Of a stretch of 64,000 nt of DNA, positions 18,100-27,052 are shown one piece after another; within the stretch, counting starts at the first letter, position 1, and every line of letters starts with the position of its first letter. The notes beneath the pieces were generated by a model, which did not search any database, was not told the origin of the DNA, and was given only the letters and a program-made list of their open reading frames with translations. The stretch is from Emticicia sp051209875. Its GTDB lineage: Bacteria > Bacteroidota > Bacteroidia > Cytophagales > Spirosomataceae. Location: the NCBI RefSeq assembly GCF_051209875.1, contig NZ_JBNTQY010000001.1, positions 62,001 to 126,000 of the forward strand, in the 5' to 3' direction. Made by a program: the position numbers and the translations under genes.

Positions 18100-19611
18100 A
18101 TGACAGTGATTAATAAAAAAATACTTTCCGTGAATTGTTATTTATACCGTATCTCTTTATGTTTTTGGTTTCTTTGTGGTAAAATATGTTTTTCACAAAC
18201 GCTTCTATCTAATGTAAAATATCAAGTAGAATCAGGGGCTTTTCTATCTACCTCAGGAAAAACACCATTTTTATTGCGATCAAATCAATATGGAGTAGTG
18301 CCAATGGAATCGGAATATCTAACCTTTAGAGGGGTTGCGTATAAAGACTATGATTCAGTTTCACTAAAAAAACAAAAAAAAATTGCTTATGGTTATGGCT
18401 TAAATGCCGTCATTAACGTGGGTAAAGCGAATCAAATTCTTTTTCCTGAAGCTTATGTAAAGATTCGTTATGGTGCATTTGAATTTTATAGTGGGCGTAG
18501 AAAAGAAATCTATGGAATAGTTGATACTTTACTAACATCAGGGTCATATATTTGGTCTGGAAATGCCTTACCATTACCCAAAATACAAGTTTCTATTCCA
18601 AATTATACTTCAATTATTGGACATGGCATACTATCCATAAAAGGTGGATACGCTCATGGCTGGTTTGGCCGTCAAGGAGATGTAAAAAACTATTATCTTC
18701 ATCAAAAATGGTTGTATGGTCGCATAGGAAAACCTACTTGGAAGATTAAATTTTATGGTGGATTTAATCATCAAGTACAATGGGGAGGGCATCCAATTAA
18801 ACCGTATATAGAAGATCAGACAGGCAGACTTATAACAAATTTTGGTAATGATTTTAAAACATATTTAAATGTAGTTACGGGTGTCAGTTTAAATACAAAG
18901 GGTGGGCTTGCTTTAGATGGAGTACCTCAAAATGAGGCATGGAATCGGTCTGGGAACCATTTGGGTACTGTTGATATTGCTACCGAAATCAATTTAAAGA
19001 ATAATAATTTACTTATATATCGACAAAATATATACGAAGATGGGTCATTATTTTATTTAAATAATATAAATGATGGCTTATTTGGATTTTCTTTTGTAAG
19101 AAAGAATGTTGAGAATGGAATTATTAGGTTTTGTTTTGAGTATCTTAATACCACAAGTCAAGGAGGAAAGCCAGAAGAACGACACGATGAGATTTTTCAA
19201 TTAAGAGGGGCTGATAATTATTTTAACAATGGGATTTATAGTAATGGGTGGACTTATAGAAATAATATCATTGGAACACCATTAATGACACAATTGAGTC
19301 AAATAAAAAGTACACTTATTAGTAAATATAACCTTTCTGAACTACCCTATATTATTAATAATAGATTAAGAGCATATAATTTTTCTTTAACAGGGAGAAT
19401 GTTAAAAACGAGCTTTACTACGAAATTTATATGGAGTAATAATTTAGGAGTCTATAGTAATCCTTTTTCAGCTAAACAATTCTCTTTTATTCAACAATTG
19501 AGTTATGAGCGTCCAAAGTATATAGTAGTTTCAAGCTTGTCAATTGATAGTGGAAAGTTAATAGCTAACAATTTAGGGCTTTACTTCGGTGTACGGAAAG
19601 CTTTCCTCTAA
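18100..19611 (+). CDS. Capsule assembly Wzi family outer-membrane protein (copy 2)
   Basis: A paralogue of the preceding gene, 503 residues. The signal peptide ends near residue 33 (KICFSQ), then LLSNVKYQVESGAF and TPFLLRSNQYG. The blocks SGSYIWSGNALPLPKI, HGWFGRQGDVKNYYLHQKW and GGFNHQVQWGG repeat those of copy 1, and an extra segment around residues 245-280 accounts for the greater length. The last 39 bases overlap the 3' end of the convergent sugar-dehydratase gene, so both stop codons sit inside the other gene. Confidence 0.85.
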   Translation: MTVINKKILSVNCYLYRISLCFWFLCGKICFSQTLLSNVKYQVESGAFLSTSGKTPFLLRSNQYGVVPMESEYLTFRGVAYKDYDSVSLKKQKKIAYGYGLNAVINVGKANQILFPEAYVKIRYGAFEFYSGRRKEIYGIVDTLLTSGSYIWSGNALPLPKIQVSIPNYTSIIGHGILSIKGGYAHGWFGRQGDVKNYYLHQKWLYGRIGKPTWKIKFYGGFNHQVQWGGHPIKPYIEDQTGRLITNFGNDFKTYLNVVTGVSLNTKGGLALDGVPQNEAWNRSGNHLGTVDIATEINLKNNNLLIYRQNIYEDGSLFYLNNINDGLFGFSFVRKNVENGIIRFCFEYLNTTSQGGKPEERHDEIFQLRGADNYFNNGIYSNGWTYRNNIIGTPLMTQLSQIKSTLISKYNLSELPYIINNRLRAYNFSLTGRMLKTSFTTKFIWSNNLGVYSNPFSAKQFSFIQQLSYERPKYIVVSSLSIDSGKLIANNLGLYFGVRKAFL

Positions 19612-21519
19612 TTCGTCTAAATGCTCGTATATTGAATTATTACTAATATATTCTGGTATTATTCTTTTTAATTCAGTAACAATTTCAATATTATCCATCT
19701 TTGCTAATATATACTCCAATTGCTTTAAGGAGGCTGATAATATATCGAAATCTTCCGCCATTACCTTAGCAATCATTATTTTATTATGATAGGTTGGTAT
19801 TGTATTTTCATTACTATGTAATAGTTCTTCAAAAAGTTTCTCACCAGGTCGCAACCCTGTAAATTTTATTTCAATATCTCTGCCTAAAGATAAACCAGAT
19901 AATTGAACCATTTTTTTTGCTAAATCAATAATTTTAACTGGTTCGCCCATGTCAAACACATACACTTCGCCACCTTTTCCCATTGTACCTGCTTCTAATA
20001 CTAATTGGCAGGCTTCAGGAATAGTCATAAAATATCGAATAATATCTGGATGAGTTACTGTAATTGGCCCACCAGATTCAATTTGTTTTTTAAATAATGG
20101 AATTACTGATCCATTTGAACCCAACACATTACCAAATCTGGTGATAATGAATCGAGTATTGTTACCATGATGTCTATTTAATCCCTGAACATACATTTCG
20201 GCTAAACGTTTAGTTGCACCCATGACATTAGTCGGATTAACAGCTTTATCGGTTGAAACCATTACAAATTTTTCAACACCATATTTAGATGAAAGGTTTG
20301 CGATTATTTTAGAGCCAAAAACATTTACTTTCACTGCTTTATAAGGGTTTTTCTCCATCAAAGGGACATGCTTATATGCAGCGGCATGAAAAACTACTTG
20401 TGGTAATTCTTCTTTAAATAATTTTTCGATTATTTTTTCATTCGTTACATTCAGAACCTCAACTCTAATATTTGGTAATAAAGTCGCTGAACCCATTCTT
20501 ATTAATTCAGTCTCTAGATCATATAAAGCTGACTCGGCTTGATCTATAAGAATTAATTTACTTGGAGAAAATTTAATTAATTGTCTTACTAATTCACTAC
20601 CGATAGAACCAGCAGCACCAGTGACCAATACTTTTTTATTTGTAATAAATTGTTTAACTAATTTATTATTAATAGAAATAGATTCTCTTTCTAATAAATC
20701 TTCAATTTTAATATTTTGAATCTGATTAATATTCAGCTCACCATCCATCCACTGACTTATAGGAGGAACCGTCTTGATAGTTACATCATGAGACAGAAAT
20801 TCTTCAACAATTTTAGTTTTTCTTACAGGTGAAATAGATTGGATGGCAAAAATAACTTCTATATTTGAACCTGTAATTGCTTTAATATAGTTACCAATCG
20901 CTTCTTTTTTTGAAAGAACTTTTATTCCCTCTATAGTTTTGTTTATTTTCTGAGGATTATCGTCAACAAAACAAAGTATATCATATTTCTTTTTTTTGTC
21001 TTTAACCAAGGTATTTTTTACCATTAATCCTAAGTACCCAGCCCCATAAATAATTACATTAACGTTGGTTTTAAAAGAACCTAATATATTTTCATATATA
21101 CTTTTTACTAATAAACGACTAAATATGAGGGCAAACGAAGAAATGAAGTAGTCAATTAATAAGATAGAGATAGGAATATGCAAGAACATATTAGCGTTAC
21201 CACCCCAAGCAATAGTATGACAAAATAACAGTGAACCCAAAGCCAATGTATTAACTTTAAATAACATTTTAGCATCTTCAATAGATGTGTGTCGAACGAT
21301 GCCGGTATATGATTTTAAATAGATAAAAGCGGCAAACTTTATTATTAGAACAAAAACTAAATGATATTTAAATAAGTTGGGGTTTATATAAATGAGATCG
21401 AAGTTAAACCTTAATAATGAAGCTAATGTGAATGTAACACCGCAAATAAATATATCTAAGACCAAAATGAGCCATTTCGATACAAACTTATCTGCATATT
21501 TTTGTAAAAATTGAGTCAT
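19573..21519 (-). CDS. Membrane-bound nucleotide-sugar 4,6-dehydratase (WbpM/PglF/CapD family)
   Basis: Converts UDP-GlcNAc to a UDP-4-keto-6-deoxy sugar, the entry step for many N-acetylated 6-deoxy sugars. N-terminal hydrophobic segments (about four, residues 10-150) anchor it in the inner membrane. An N-terminal nucleotide-binding domain has IYGAGYLG. The catalytic domain has TGAAGSIGSEL for NAD binding, VSTDKAVNPTNVMGATK with the Met-Lys of this family, and RFGNVLGSNGSVIP. The ATG at 21519 is preferred to the TTG at 21546. It lies at the far end of the polysaccharide cluster and appears to have its own promoter. Partners are probably the 4-reductase-like epimerase and initiating transferase at 23-25 kb. 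Confidence 0.9.
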   Translation of the reverse strand: MTQFLQKYADKFVSKWLILVLDIFICGVTFTLASLLRFNFDLIYINPNLFKYHLVFVLIIKFAAFIYLKSYTGIVRHTSIEDAKMLFKVNTLALGSLLFCHTIAWGGNANMFLHIPISILLIDYFISSFALIFSRLLVKSIYENILGSFKTNVNVIIYGAGYLGLMVKNTLVKDKKKKYDILCFVDDNPQKINKTIEGIKVLSKKEAIGNYIKAITGSNIEVIFAIQSISPVRKTKIVEEFLSHDVTIKTVPPISQWMDGELNINQIQNIKIEDLLERESISINNKLVKQFITNKKVLVTGAAGSIGSELVRQLIKFSPSKLILIDQAESALYDLETELIRMGSATLLPNIRVEVLNVTNEKIIEKLFKEELPQVVFHAAAYKHVPLMEKNPYKAVKVNVFGSKIIANLSSKYGVEKFVMVSTDKAVNPTNVMGATKRLAEMYVQGLNRHHGNNTRFIITRFGNVLGSNGSVIPLFKKQIESGGPITVTHPDIIRYFMTIPEACQLVLEAGTMGKGGEVYVFDMGEPVKIIDLAKKMVQLSGLSLGRDIEIKFTGLRPGEKLFEELLHSNENTIPTYHNKIMIAKVMAEDFDILSASLKQLEYILAKMDNIEIVTELKRIIPEYISNNSIYEHLDELEESFPYTEVKP

Positions 21520-21547
21520 ATATAAAGCATTCAGATTATAACACAAG

Positions 21548-21577
21548 CAAATTTAACATGAAAGAAATACATGCCAA
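21548..21577 (-). promoter_or_regulatory. Candidate promoter of the 4,6-dehydratase gene
   Basis: On the minus strand TAAATTTG (21555-21548) matches TAnnTTTG and TTG (21577-21575) is exactly 19 bases upstream. The start codon is about 28 bases downstream. It comes just after the terminator of the preceding gene. Confidence 0.55.
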
Positions 21578-21632
21578 TAATTAAAGAAAATAATTTAACA
21601 GAAATTTATTCATCGGTAAAATTATTAAGTTA

Positions 21633-21665
21633 AAAAAACCTTCGACTATTAATCGAAGGTTTTTT
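21633..21665 (-). terminator. Terminator of the YadA-head-like gene and the main polysaccharide cluster
   Basis: A perfect 13-bp stem (21633-21645 with 21653-21665, core ACCTTCGA) with a 7-base loop and T-run on both sides lies 28 bases beyond the stop codon. Confidence 0.85.
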
Positions 21666-21693
21666 CGTAATCAAATTGATTAGTTAATCAAAA

Positions 21694-23076
21694 TTATTTT
21701 TTCAATTTAGCATTTTCTTCTTTTAATGCTTTAATTTCTTTATTCATTTCGATCATATAGAGTGTAAGCTCTTCGATTTTTTCCATCAATTTAGCAGAAG
21801 TTTGCATAACATCTAAGCCATTTTTTGACATTTCCTCAGCTGATGGTACGTTTGGTAAATGTTTGTTTTCTTTTACGAAAGATTCAACTTTATCTAATGA
21901 TAACAATTTATACGATGGTTCGAAAACATAATCAGCCCAGTCTGCTGTTCCAGCTACCGCAACTTTAATTTTTTCAGTAATCATACCACCTTTAACCAAT
22001 AAACGGTAGCCACCTGAAGTAGCAGCAGCACGGTCTGCAGCAGCTACCTCACCAACAGCAAGATATTTTGTTGCAAAATCACCATAAACTAATGGAGTTG
22101 GAGTAGATGAGTTTGAGATGTAAAGTTTATCACTACCAGTTTCACTACTACCAGAGCTATAACCAATGAATACGTTATTTGAACCAGCGTATGCTGCTGT
22201 ACCTCTACCAGCCCATGTACCTACGGCAGTGTTTTGGCTACCAGTAGCAAATCTAAGAGATTCAGTACCAATACCCATATTATTACTTCCTGTGCTATTT
22301 GAATATAGCGAAGCGAAACCAATCGCCATGTTATATACCCCAGCAGTATTTGCTCTTAGGGCATCTACACCAACAGCCACGTTATTAGATCCACCTACAT
22401 TTGAAAACATAGCCGAGGCACCCACTGCTGTATTACTTTCACCAGTTGTATTAGAGAATAAAGATGCAGACCCAACTGATGTATTTGCTGCTGCAGTAGA
22501 TAGTTTCTGGGAGTTGGCTCCTAAAGCTGTATTATTGTTTGAAGTTGTAAGGGCTCCTAATGTATTTGTACCAATACCTGTATTTCCAATACCCGTTATA
22601 CTTGAAGCAGGAGTAGATGCTCCTAAAAAAGTATTAAATGCAGCTGGCAACGATATAAAACCACCTGTACCATTAGAAACTTTAAAAACGAGAGGCACTG
22701 CGTTTGTTGTACCTAAAAAACTACCAGCCGCAGGAGCATTTCCTGTAAAAGACCAGTCATTTGGATCTGCAGCAATAGAGTTAACCCCAGTAGCAGATGC
22801 CATTGATTTCCACTCTTTTCCATCAAAATAATAGAATCCTGAAAGAAAATCTGTTTGATAAATCATCAAACCATTTGCTGGGTTTTGAATAGTTCCTCTT
22901 TGTTGCAAACTCATGCGAGGAATTAATAAACCTTTTGTCTGTGAAGATAGGTCTAACAATGCTGATTGATCGGGTTTAGCTGTACCAATACCGACGTTAT
23001 CTTTTTGGGCTTGAGCTGTAAGGCTTCCAATTATGGTCGCAACTAACAAAGTTGTTTTAAAATAAATTTTTTTCAT
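21694..23076 (-). CDS. Secreted YadA-head-like repeat protein with C-terminal coiled coil
   Basis: A 460-residue exported protein with a signal peptide (residues 1-23, ending TAQAQ). KDNVGIGTAKPDQSALLDLSS follows, common at the start of Bacteroidota tail-fibre-like proteins. Residues about 160-310 hold eight or so imperfect repeats of 17-20 residues with the pattern NTAVGxxAL, like the trimeric left-handed parallel beta-roll of YadA heads. The C-terminus has FEPSYKLLSLDKVESFVKENKHLPNVPS, a stretch found next to endosialidase-type chaperone domains, and ends in a heptad coiled coil (KIEELTLYMIEMNKEIKALKEE). No membrane anchor or T9SS signal is visible. It sits inside the polysaccharide cluster. 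Confidence 0.75.
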   Translation of the reverse strand: MKKIYFKTTLLVATIIGSLTAQAQKDNVGIGTAKPDQSALLDLSSQTKGLLIPRMSLQQRGTIQNPANGLMIYQTDFLSGFYYFDGKEWKSMASATGVNSIAADPNDWSFTGNAPAAGSFLGTTNAVPLVFKVSNGTGGFISLPAAFNTFLGASTPASSITGIGNTGIGTNTLGALTTSNNNTALGANSQKLSTAAANTSVGSASLFSNTTGESNTAVGASAMFSNVGGSNNVAVGVDALRANTAGVYNMAIGFASLYSNSTGSNNMGIGTESLRFATGSQNTAVGTWAGRGTAAYAGSNNVFIGYSSGSSETGSDKLYISNSSTPTPLVYGDFATKYLAVGEVAAADRAAATSGGYRLLVKGGMITEKIKVAVAGTADWADYVFEPSYKLLSLDKVESFVKENKHLPNVPSAEEMSKNGLDVMQTSAKLMEKIEELTLYMIEMNKEIKALKEENAKLKK

Positions 23077-23184
23077 TGTTATTGAATTTAAATATTTATG
23101 ACGATTTTTATGTAACGAAATTAACAGCTTTTAATTTACAAAAAAAATAGTATTACAATTTTTTATTTAATGGTAAATGCGTTT

Positions 23185-24150
23185 TTATACTCTTTGCCGA
23201 GTAATGAATAATCTAATGCCCCAGTAAACACTAATAAGCAAGATTGTTAAACAGCCAATTATTAGATATTCATGAAATAAATCTTGTTTCATTGACCAAA
23301 TAATTATTGTATTTACAGCTAATTGTACTGTAGAATATGCTATAGAAATATAAAGGGCATTGATCCCCAACTCATTTTTCAATAATTGGAAAAGGTGTTG
23401 ACGATGAGGTTCAAAAATATTTTCTTTGAGATAAAGTCTTCTTGCAATAGTCATAGAAGTGTCAATACCATAGACAATAAAGAAGAATAAATAACCTAAA
23501 TTTTGTGTTTTTAGGCATAGAACAAATAGAAAGAAAATTAAAATAAAAGCAAGACTCACGCTGCCAACATCACCAGCGAAGCATAAGGCTTGGTTTCTAA
23601 AATTAAAAATACTGAGTACTAAAAGACTAATAGCAGTGATTAGTAATAAGTCTAAGGGAATAAAATTATCATGAAAAATGTTTACCCAAATCAAACTTAT
23701 GACAATAGTTAGCCCATAGGAGACCGTAATCCCATTGATGCCATCCATAAAGTTAAACGTATTGATGATTCCAATACAAATAAACACAATGGCTGGTATC
23801 CACCATGTTAGTGTTATCCAAGAATTTATTTCTTGAAAAATAAGCAAGACCGCAACAAGGTGAGTAAGCATTCTGATCCGTTTCCCCACCGTTTTAATAT
23901 CATCAATAAAACTAATGCTGGCAATGCTTATTAGACCTAAAACAAAATAAGGAAATTGAAAATCGTTGATAAAAAAATAGAAAAGAATAGCGATTGGAAA
24001 AATGATTCCTCCTCCACGAATAACAGGTTTTTGGTGGGAACTACGGTGGTTAGGTATATCTAATATTTGATATATTCTTGCTATTTTAAAATAGATAAGT
24101 TCTATTAAAATAAGTAAAACAAAGATTATTAAGTAATAAGAAGTAGTCAT
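23185..24150 (-). CDS. Polyprenyl-phosphate sugar-1-phosphate transferase (WecA/WbpL family)
   Basis: Inner-membrane enzyme that starts the repeat unit by moving a HexNAc-1-phosphate from UDP-sugar to undecaprenyl phosphate. The 321 residues are almost all membrane helices. Conserved family sites: SFIDD (Mg site), NTFNFMDGINGI, CFAGDVGS and the cytosolic loop PHRQHLFQLL. Acting with the 4,6-dehydratase and the adjacent 4-reductase-like gene, it resembles the WbpL/WreU branch that uses N-acetylated 6-deoxy sugars (FucNAc or QuiNAc). Substrate is inferred from neighbours. Confidence 0.88.
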   Translation of the reverse strand: MTTSYYLIIFVLLILIELIYFKIARIYQILDIPNHRSSHQKPVIRGGGIIFPIAILFYFFINDFQFPYFVLGLISIASISFIDDIKTVGKRIRMLTHLVAVLLIFQEINSWITLTWWIPAIVFICIGIINTFNFMDGINGITVSYGLTIVISLIWVNIFHDNFIPLDLLLITAISLLVLSIFNFRNQALCFAGDVGSVSLAFILIFFLFVLCLKTQNLGYLFFFIVYGIDTSMTIARRLYLKENIFEPHRQHLFQLLKNELGINALYISIAYSTVQLAVNTIIIWSMKQDLFHEYLIIGCLTILLISVYWGIRLFITRQRV

Positions 24151-24215
24151 TAGATTAAGTAGGTTTTTCCCTATTGATAAATAATTATCATGTTTTTTCG
24201 AGTATTGATTAAAAA

Positions 24216-25151
24216 TTAATACTTAGGCTTATAATGGTTTAATATACTCACAGGATTCCAACCTAAATTTTCACGAGCTAAGGTATCTGAGAACGTTAGA
24301 CTACTTGTAATTTTTTCAAGTTTATTAGAGTTGAAAATGAAAGGTTTTTTTGTAATTTTTTCAATCGAATCGCCTATATATGCCAGCACCTTTGCAATAG
24401 GCATTGGGATAGATTTAATACGCCTTTTGATGTGATAACTTAATAGTAGAATGTTTTCTAATTCACCAAAAGTTGGATGATGTCCATCAGTTAAGTTATA
24501 TATACCTCCTTTAGTAGCTACTATTGGAATTACTTTTGCAACATCTTTCCCTAAGACCATACTTCTTTTTGCTTTCCCATCTCCAATACGGAAGTAGTAT
24601 CCTTTTTTGATAGCATTAAGCATATTTTTGAGATTTCCAGGTGGATTTTCACCAACAACTAAAGGTAAACGCAAAATAGCAATGGTAATATTATTTTTGA
24701 GTCCCCATTCCCACACAAGTTTTTCAGCCTCAATTTTACTTTGTCCATAAGGGTCTTTAGCCGCTAATATGGTCGTTTCGGGCAACAAATTTCCAGAAGA
24801 TATACCATATACAGCTACTGAACTAATAAAAACAAATGCCTTCGGTTTAATGGTTAATGTCTCAATACCTAATAGTAAATTTTTCGTTCCTTCTACATTA
24901 ACAGTATAAAATGATTGTTTTTCTTCTAAAGTTTTCGGTATTATATGTGCTTTTCCAGCACAATGAATCACCAAATCAAAAGATAGATTTTTCAAATTTG
25001 GTATTTCTTTTGATAGATCAACATGAATACTTCTTTCTAATTCTGTCTTAGTTCTACTAATTTTCCAAACAAAATCCTGAATAGTGTTTTCAAAATATTG
25101 TGATATTATACTTCCTAAAAAACCACTACTACCTGTTATGAGAAGGTTCAT
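24216..25151 (-). CDS. NAD-dependent epimerase/dehydratase (WbpV/WreQ-like 4-keto-sugar reductase)
   Basis: Extended SDR acting on a nucleotide sugar. NAD motif TGSSGFLGSI is at the N-terminus, the catalytic Ser region is FISSVAVYG, and the Tyr-Lys pair is YGQSKIEAEK. At 311 residues it matches the WbpV/WreQ group that reduces the 4-keto product of a WbpM-type dehydratase, for example to UDP-QuiNAc. That role is inferred from its position next to the initiating transferase. The 3' end of the upstream glycosyltransferase gene overlaps its start by 23 bases, so they are translationally coupled. Confidence 0.8.
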   Translation of the reverse strand: MNLLITGSSGFLGSIISQYFENTIQDFVWKISRTKTELERSIHVDLSKEIPNLKNLSFDLVIHCAGKAHIIPKTLEEKQSFYTVNVEGTKNLLLGIETLTIKPKAFVFISSVAVYGISSGNLLPETTILAAKDPYGQSKIEAEKLVWEWGLKNNITIAILRLPLVVGENPPGNLKNMLNAIKKGYYFRIGDGKAKRSMVLGKDVAKVIPIVATKGGIYNLTDGHHPTFGELENILLLSYHIKRRIKSIPMPIAKVLAYIGDSIEKITKKPFIFNSNKLEKITSSLTFSDTLARENLGWNPVSILNHYKPKY

Positions 25152-25911
25152 TGATAATAACTTGTTTTAACTTAAAAACTAATCGTTTCAGATAAAAAAA
25201 TAATGGCACATTAATATGGTTCATCTGCCATGATTGATATATTTCCTTATTCCCGAGCAAAATATTACGCCAATTCTTGGTGCTTTCTCCACCCATTCGC
25301 ATTTTTACTAATACTTCATTGATATAATATGGACGATATTTATTTACTTTAAATGCTCGAAGCATCCATTCATAGTCAGAACTTATTTTAAAACCTGAAT
25401 AATACAGGCCGATTTTTTCATAGACTTGTTTTCTTACAAAAAGCGTAGGATGGGGGATGACAAAACCATCATCAAAAAAAGAAGGATAATATGCCTTTGA
25501 TTTCCAAAATCTTACACTTTTTGTTGGGTTTTCAGTGTTGAAATAGAATAAATCACCATAAATAGCATCAATATCAGTGTTGTTTTTAAAAGTATTGGAT
25601 ACGCAAGTTAAAACGTTTTCATGGTTAAATAAATCGTCAGAATTCAGAATCCCAACTATATCCCCAGTGGAGAGCCTAATTCCCTTGTTCATAGCATCAT
25701 AAATCCCCTTATCAGGCTCACTAAGTAGTTGAGCAATCTTGTCTCGATAGTCATTAATAATAGACAAAGTGCTATCATTTGAACCACCATCAATAATGAT
25801 ATACTCAATTTCATTTATGTTATGAGTCTGCTGACTAAGTACAGATTCAATTGTTTCTCTGATCGTTTTTTCAGAATTAAAACAGACTGTAATGATACTA
25901 ATTTTCATCAA
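25129..25911 (-). CDS. Glycosyltransferase family 2
   Basis: Cytosolic GT-A fold transferase adding a sugar to the lipid-linked repeat unit. The nucleotide-binding start is SIITVCFNSEKTIRETIESV, followed by YIIIDGGSNDST and the metal-binding motif in GILNSDD. Acceptor-side region DYEWMLRAF has the catalytic Asp. The gene overlaps both neighbours (14 bases with the upstream one, 23 with the downstream one). The sugar it transfers cannot be told from sequence. Confidence 0.88.
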   Translation of the reverse strand: MMKISIITVCFNSEKTIRETIESVLSQQTHNINEIEYIIIDGGSNDSTLSIINDYRDKIAQLLSEPDKGIYDAMNKGIRLSTGDIVGILNSDDLFNHENVLTCVSNTFKNNTDIDAIYGDLFYFNTENPTKSVRFWKSKAYYPSFFDDGFVIPHPTLFVRKQVYEKIGLYYSGFKISSDYEWMLRAFKVNKYRPYYINEVLVKMRMGGESTKNWRNILLGNKEIYQSWQMNHINVPLFFYLKRLVFKLKQVIINEPSHNR

Positions 25912-27052
25912 AAATATTTATAAAACCGATGGCAAATTGATTAACTCTTTGTTCAAAGTCATCGAAAATAGGTAAAGGTTGCGTTTCTTTAGTTAGTAAT
26001 TTGATTAATATTGACGCTAATGAGGTGCTATCATTGGGATTAAAATAAAAAGCCTTGTCACCCATTTGTTCATGATGTACTGGAATATCAGAACAAATAA
26101 CTTGCTGTTGAAGTGTTTTTGCATCCTCAATACTCGTATTCCAACCTTCAAAGAAACTGGGTTGAATGGTTGCAATTGCTTTTTTAAAAAGAGCAAGTTG
26201 TTCATTACGAGGAATAACGCCTAAAATTTTTATATTCGACTGTAATTTATTGTCTTCAATATATTTTTCAATTTTTGGATAAAAAGTTTTATCTCTGTAA
26301 TCTTCTTTTTTTCCAGTAAAAACAATATTAAAATCGGTATAACCTTTATCAAGCAGGTGTTTTACAGATTCAAGAACAACCAGATGATTTTTATGTTTGT
26401 AGAATTGGTTAGAAACGATAAAATAAGGTTTTTGAATATCATATTTTAATTTTATTGTTTCGCCGTCAGGACAATCAATCTTATTAGCATGTGAAACAAA
26501 ATTTAACACATGTAGCTGAGCATTAATTTCACTATAAAACTGTAATAGATGAGACTTGGCATCATTGCTTGATAAGATTACATGATTTGTATTTTTGAAG
26601 GAGTTTTTAAATCGAAACTCTCGAATAATACGATTGATTCTTCCAAAAAAATGTGGGTAAAACTTATGCTGGAAATCTGTAACCCAAGCGACTGTTTTTT
26701 TGCCTTTTACTGGACTTTTAAATAGGATATCATTGACCGGTAAGGCTGCATCAAGCTGATATTGGCTCAATAAATTATTGATAAAATAGTTTTCTCTTTT
26801 GATACAGCTCCAAAAATACAACTTTAATACATGAGGGTAATCAAGTTGAATTGGCTGAATATAAGGATACGTATTAAAGATATTAATATACTTCTCGGTT
26901 GACGAATCATAAAATAAGACAATAAAAGGTTTTTTAATATCTTCTAAGTAGTGTAATGATTGTACAATATTACTTAGGTAATATACTACACCCAAATCAT
27001 CATTATTCATCAAAAATCCAATTCTTTTTCTATTTGTTTCAGCCATGTGCAA
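25898..27052 (-). CDS. Glycosyltransferase (GT-B fold, family 1/4)
   Basis: Retaining GT-B glycosyltransferase acting in the polysaccharide repeat unit. The N-terminal strand RIGFLMNNDDLG and the C-terminal nucleotide-sugar region are both present: ILGVIPRNEQLALFKKA, then PSFFEGWNTSIEDAKTLQ with the conserved Glu pair, and ICSDIPVHHEQMG. At 384 residues it is full length. The ATG at 27052 or 27046 keeps the first strand, whereas an ATG at 27010 would cut it, so the longer form is preferred. It overlaps the upstream epimerase gene. Confidence 0.85.
   Translation of the reverse strand: MHMAETNRKRIGFLMNNDDLGVVYYLSNIVQSLHYLEDIKKPFIVLFYDSSTEKYINIFNTYPYIQPIQLDYPHVLKLYFWSCIKRENYFINNLLSQYQLDAALPVNDILFKSPVKGKKTVAWVTDFQHKFYPHFFGRINRIIREFRFKNSFKNTNHVILSSNDAKSHLLQFYSEINAQLHVLNFVSHANKIDCPDGETIKLKYDIQKPYFIVSNQFYKHKNHLVVLESVKHLLDKGYTDFNIVFTGKKEDYRDKTFYPKIEKYIEDNKLQSNIKILGVIPRNEQLALFKKAIATIQPSFFEGWNTSIEDAKTLQQQVICSDIPVHHEQMGDKAFYFNPNDSTSLASILIKLLTKETQPLPIFDDFEQRVNQFAIGFINIFDEN

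Noticed and set aside
22166..22831. Open frame of 221 codons on the plus strand opposite the YadA-head-like gene
   Set aside because: It is the antisense of a repeat-rich coding region. Its product is a low-complexity Pro/Val/Ala sequence without signal or motif, while the minus strand has a signal peptide, known repeats and a terminator.
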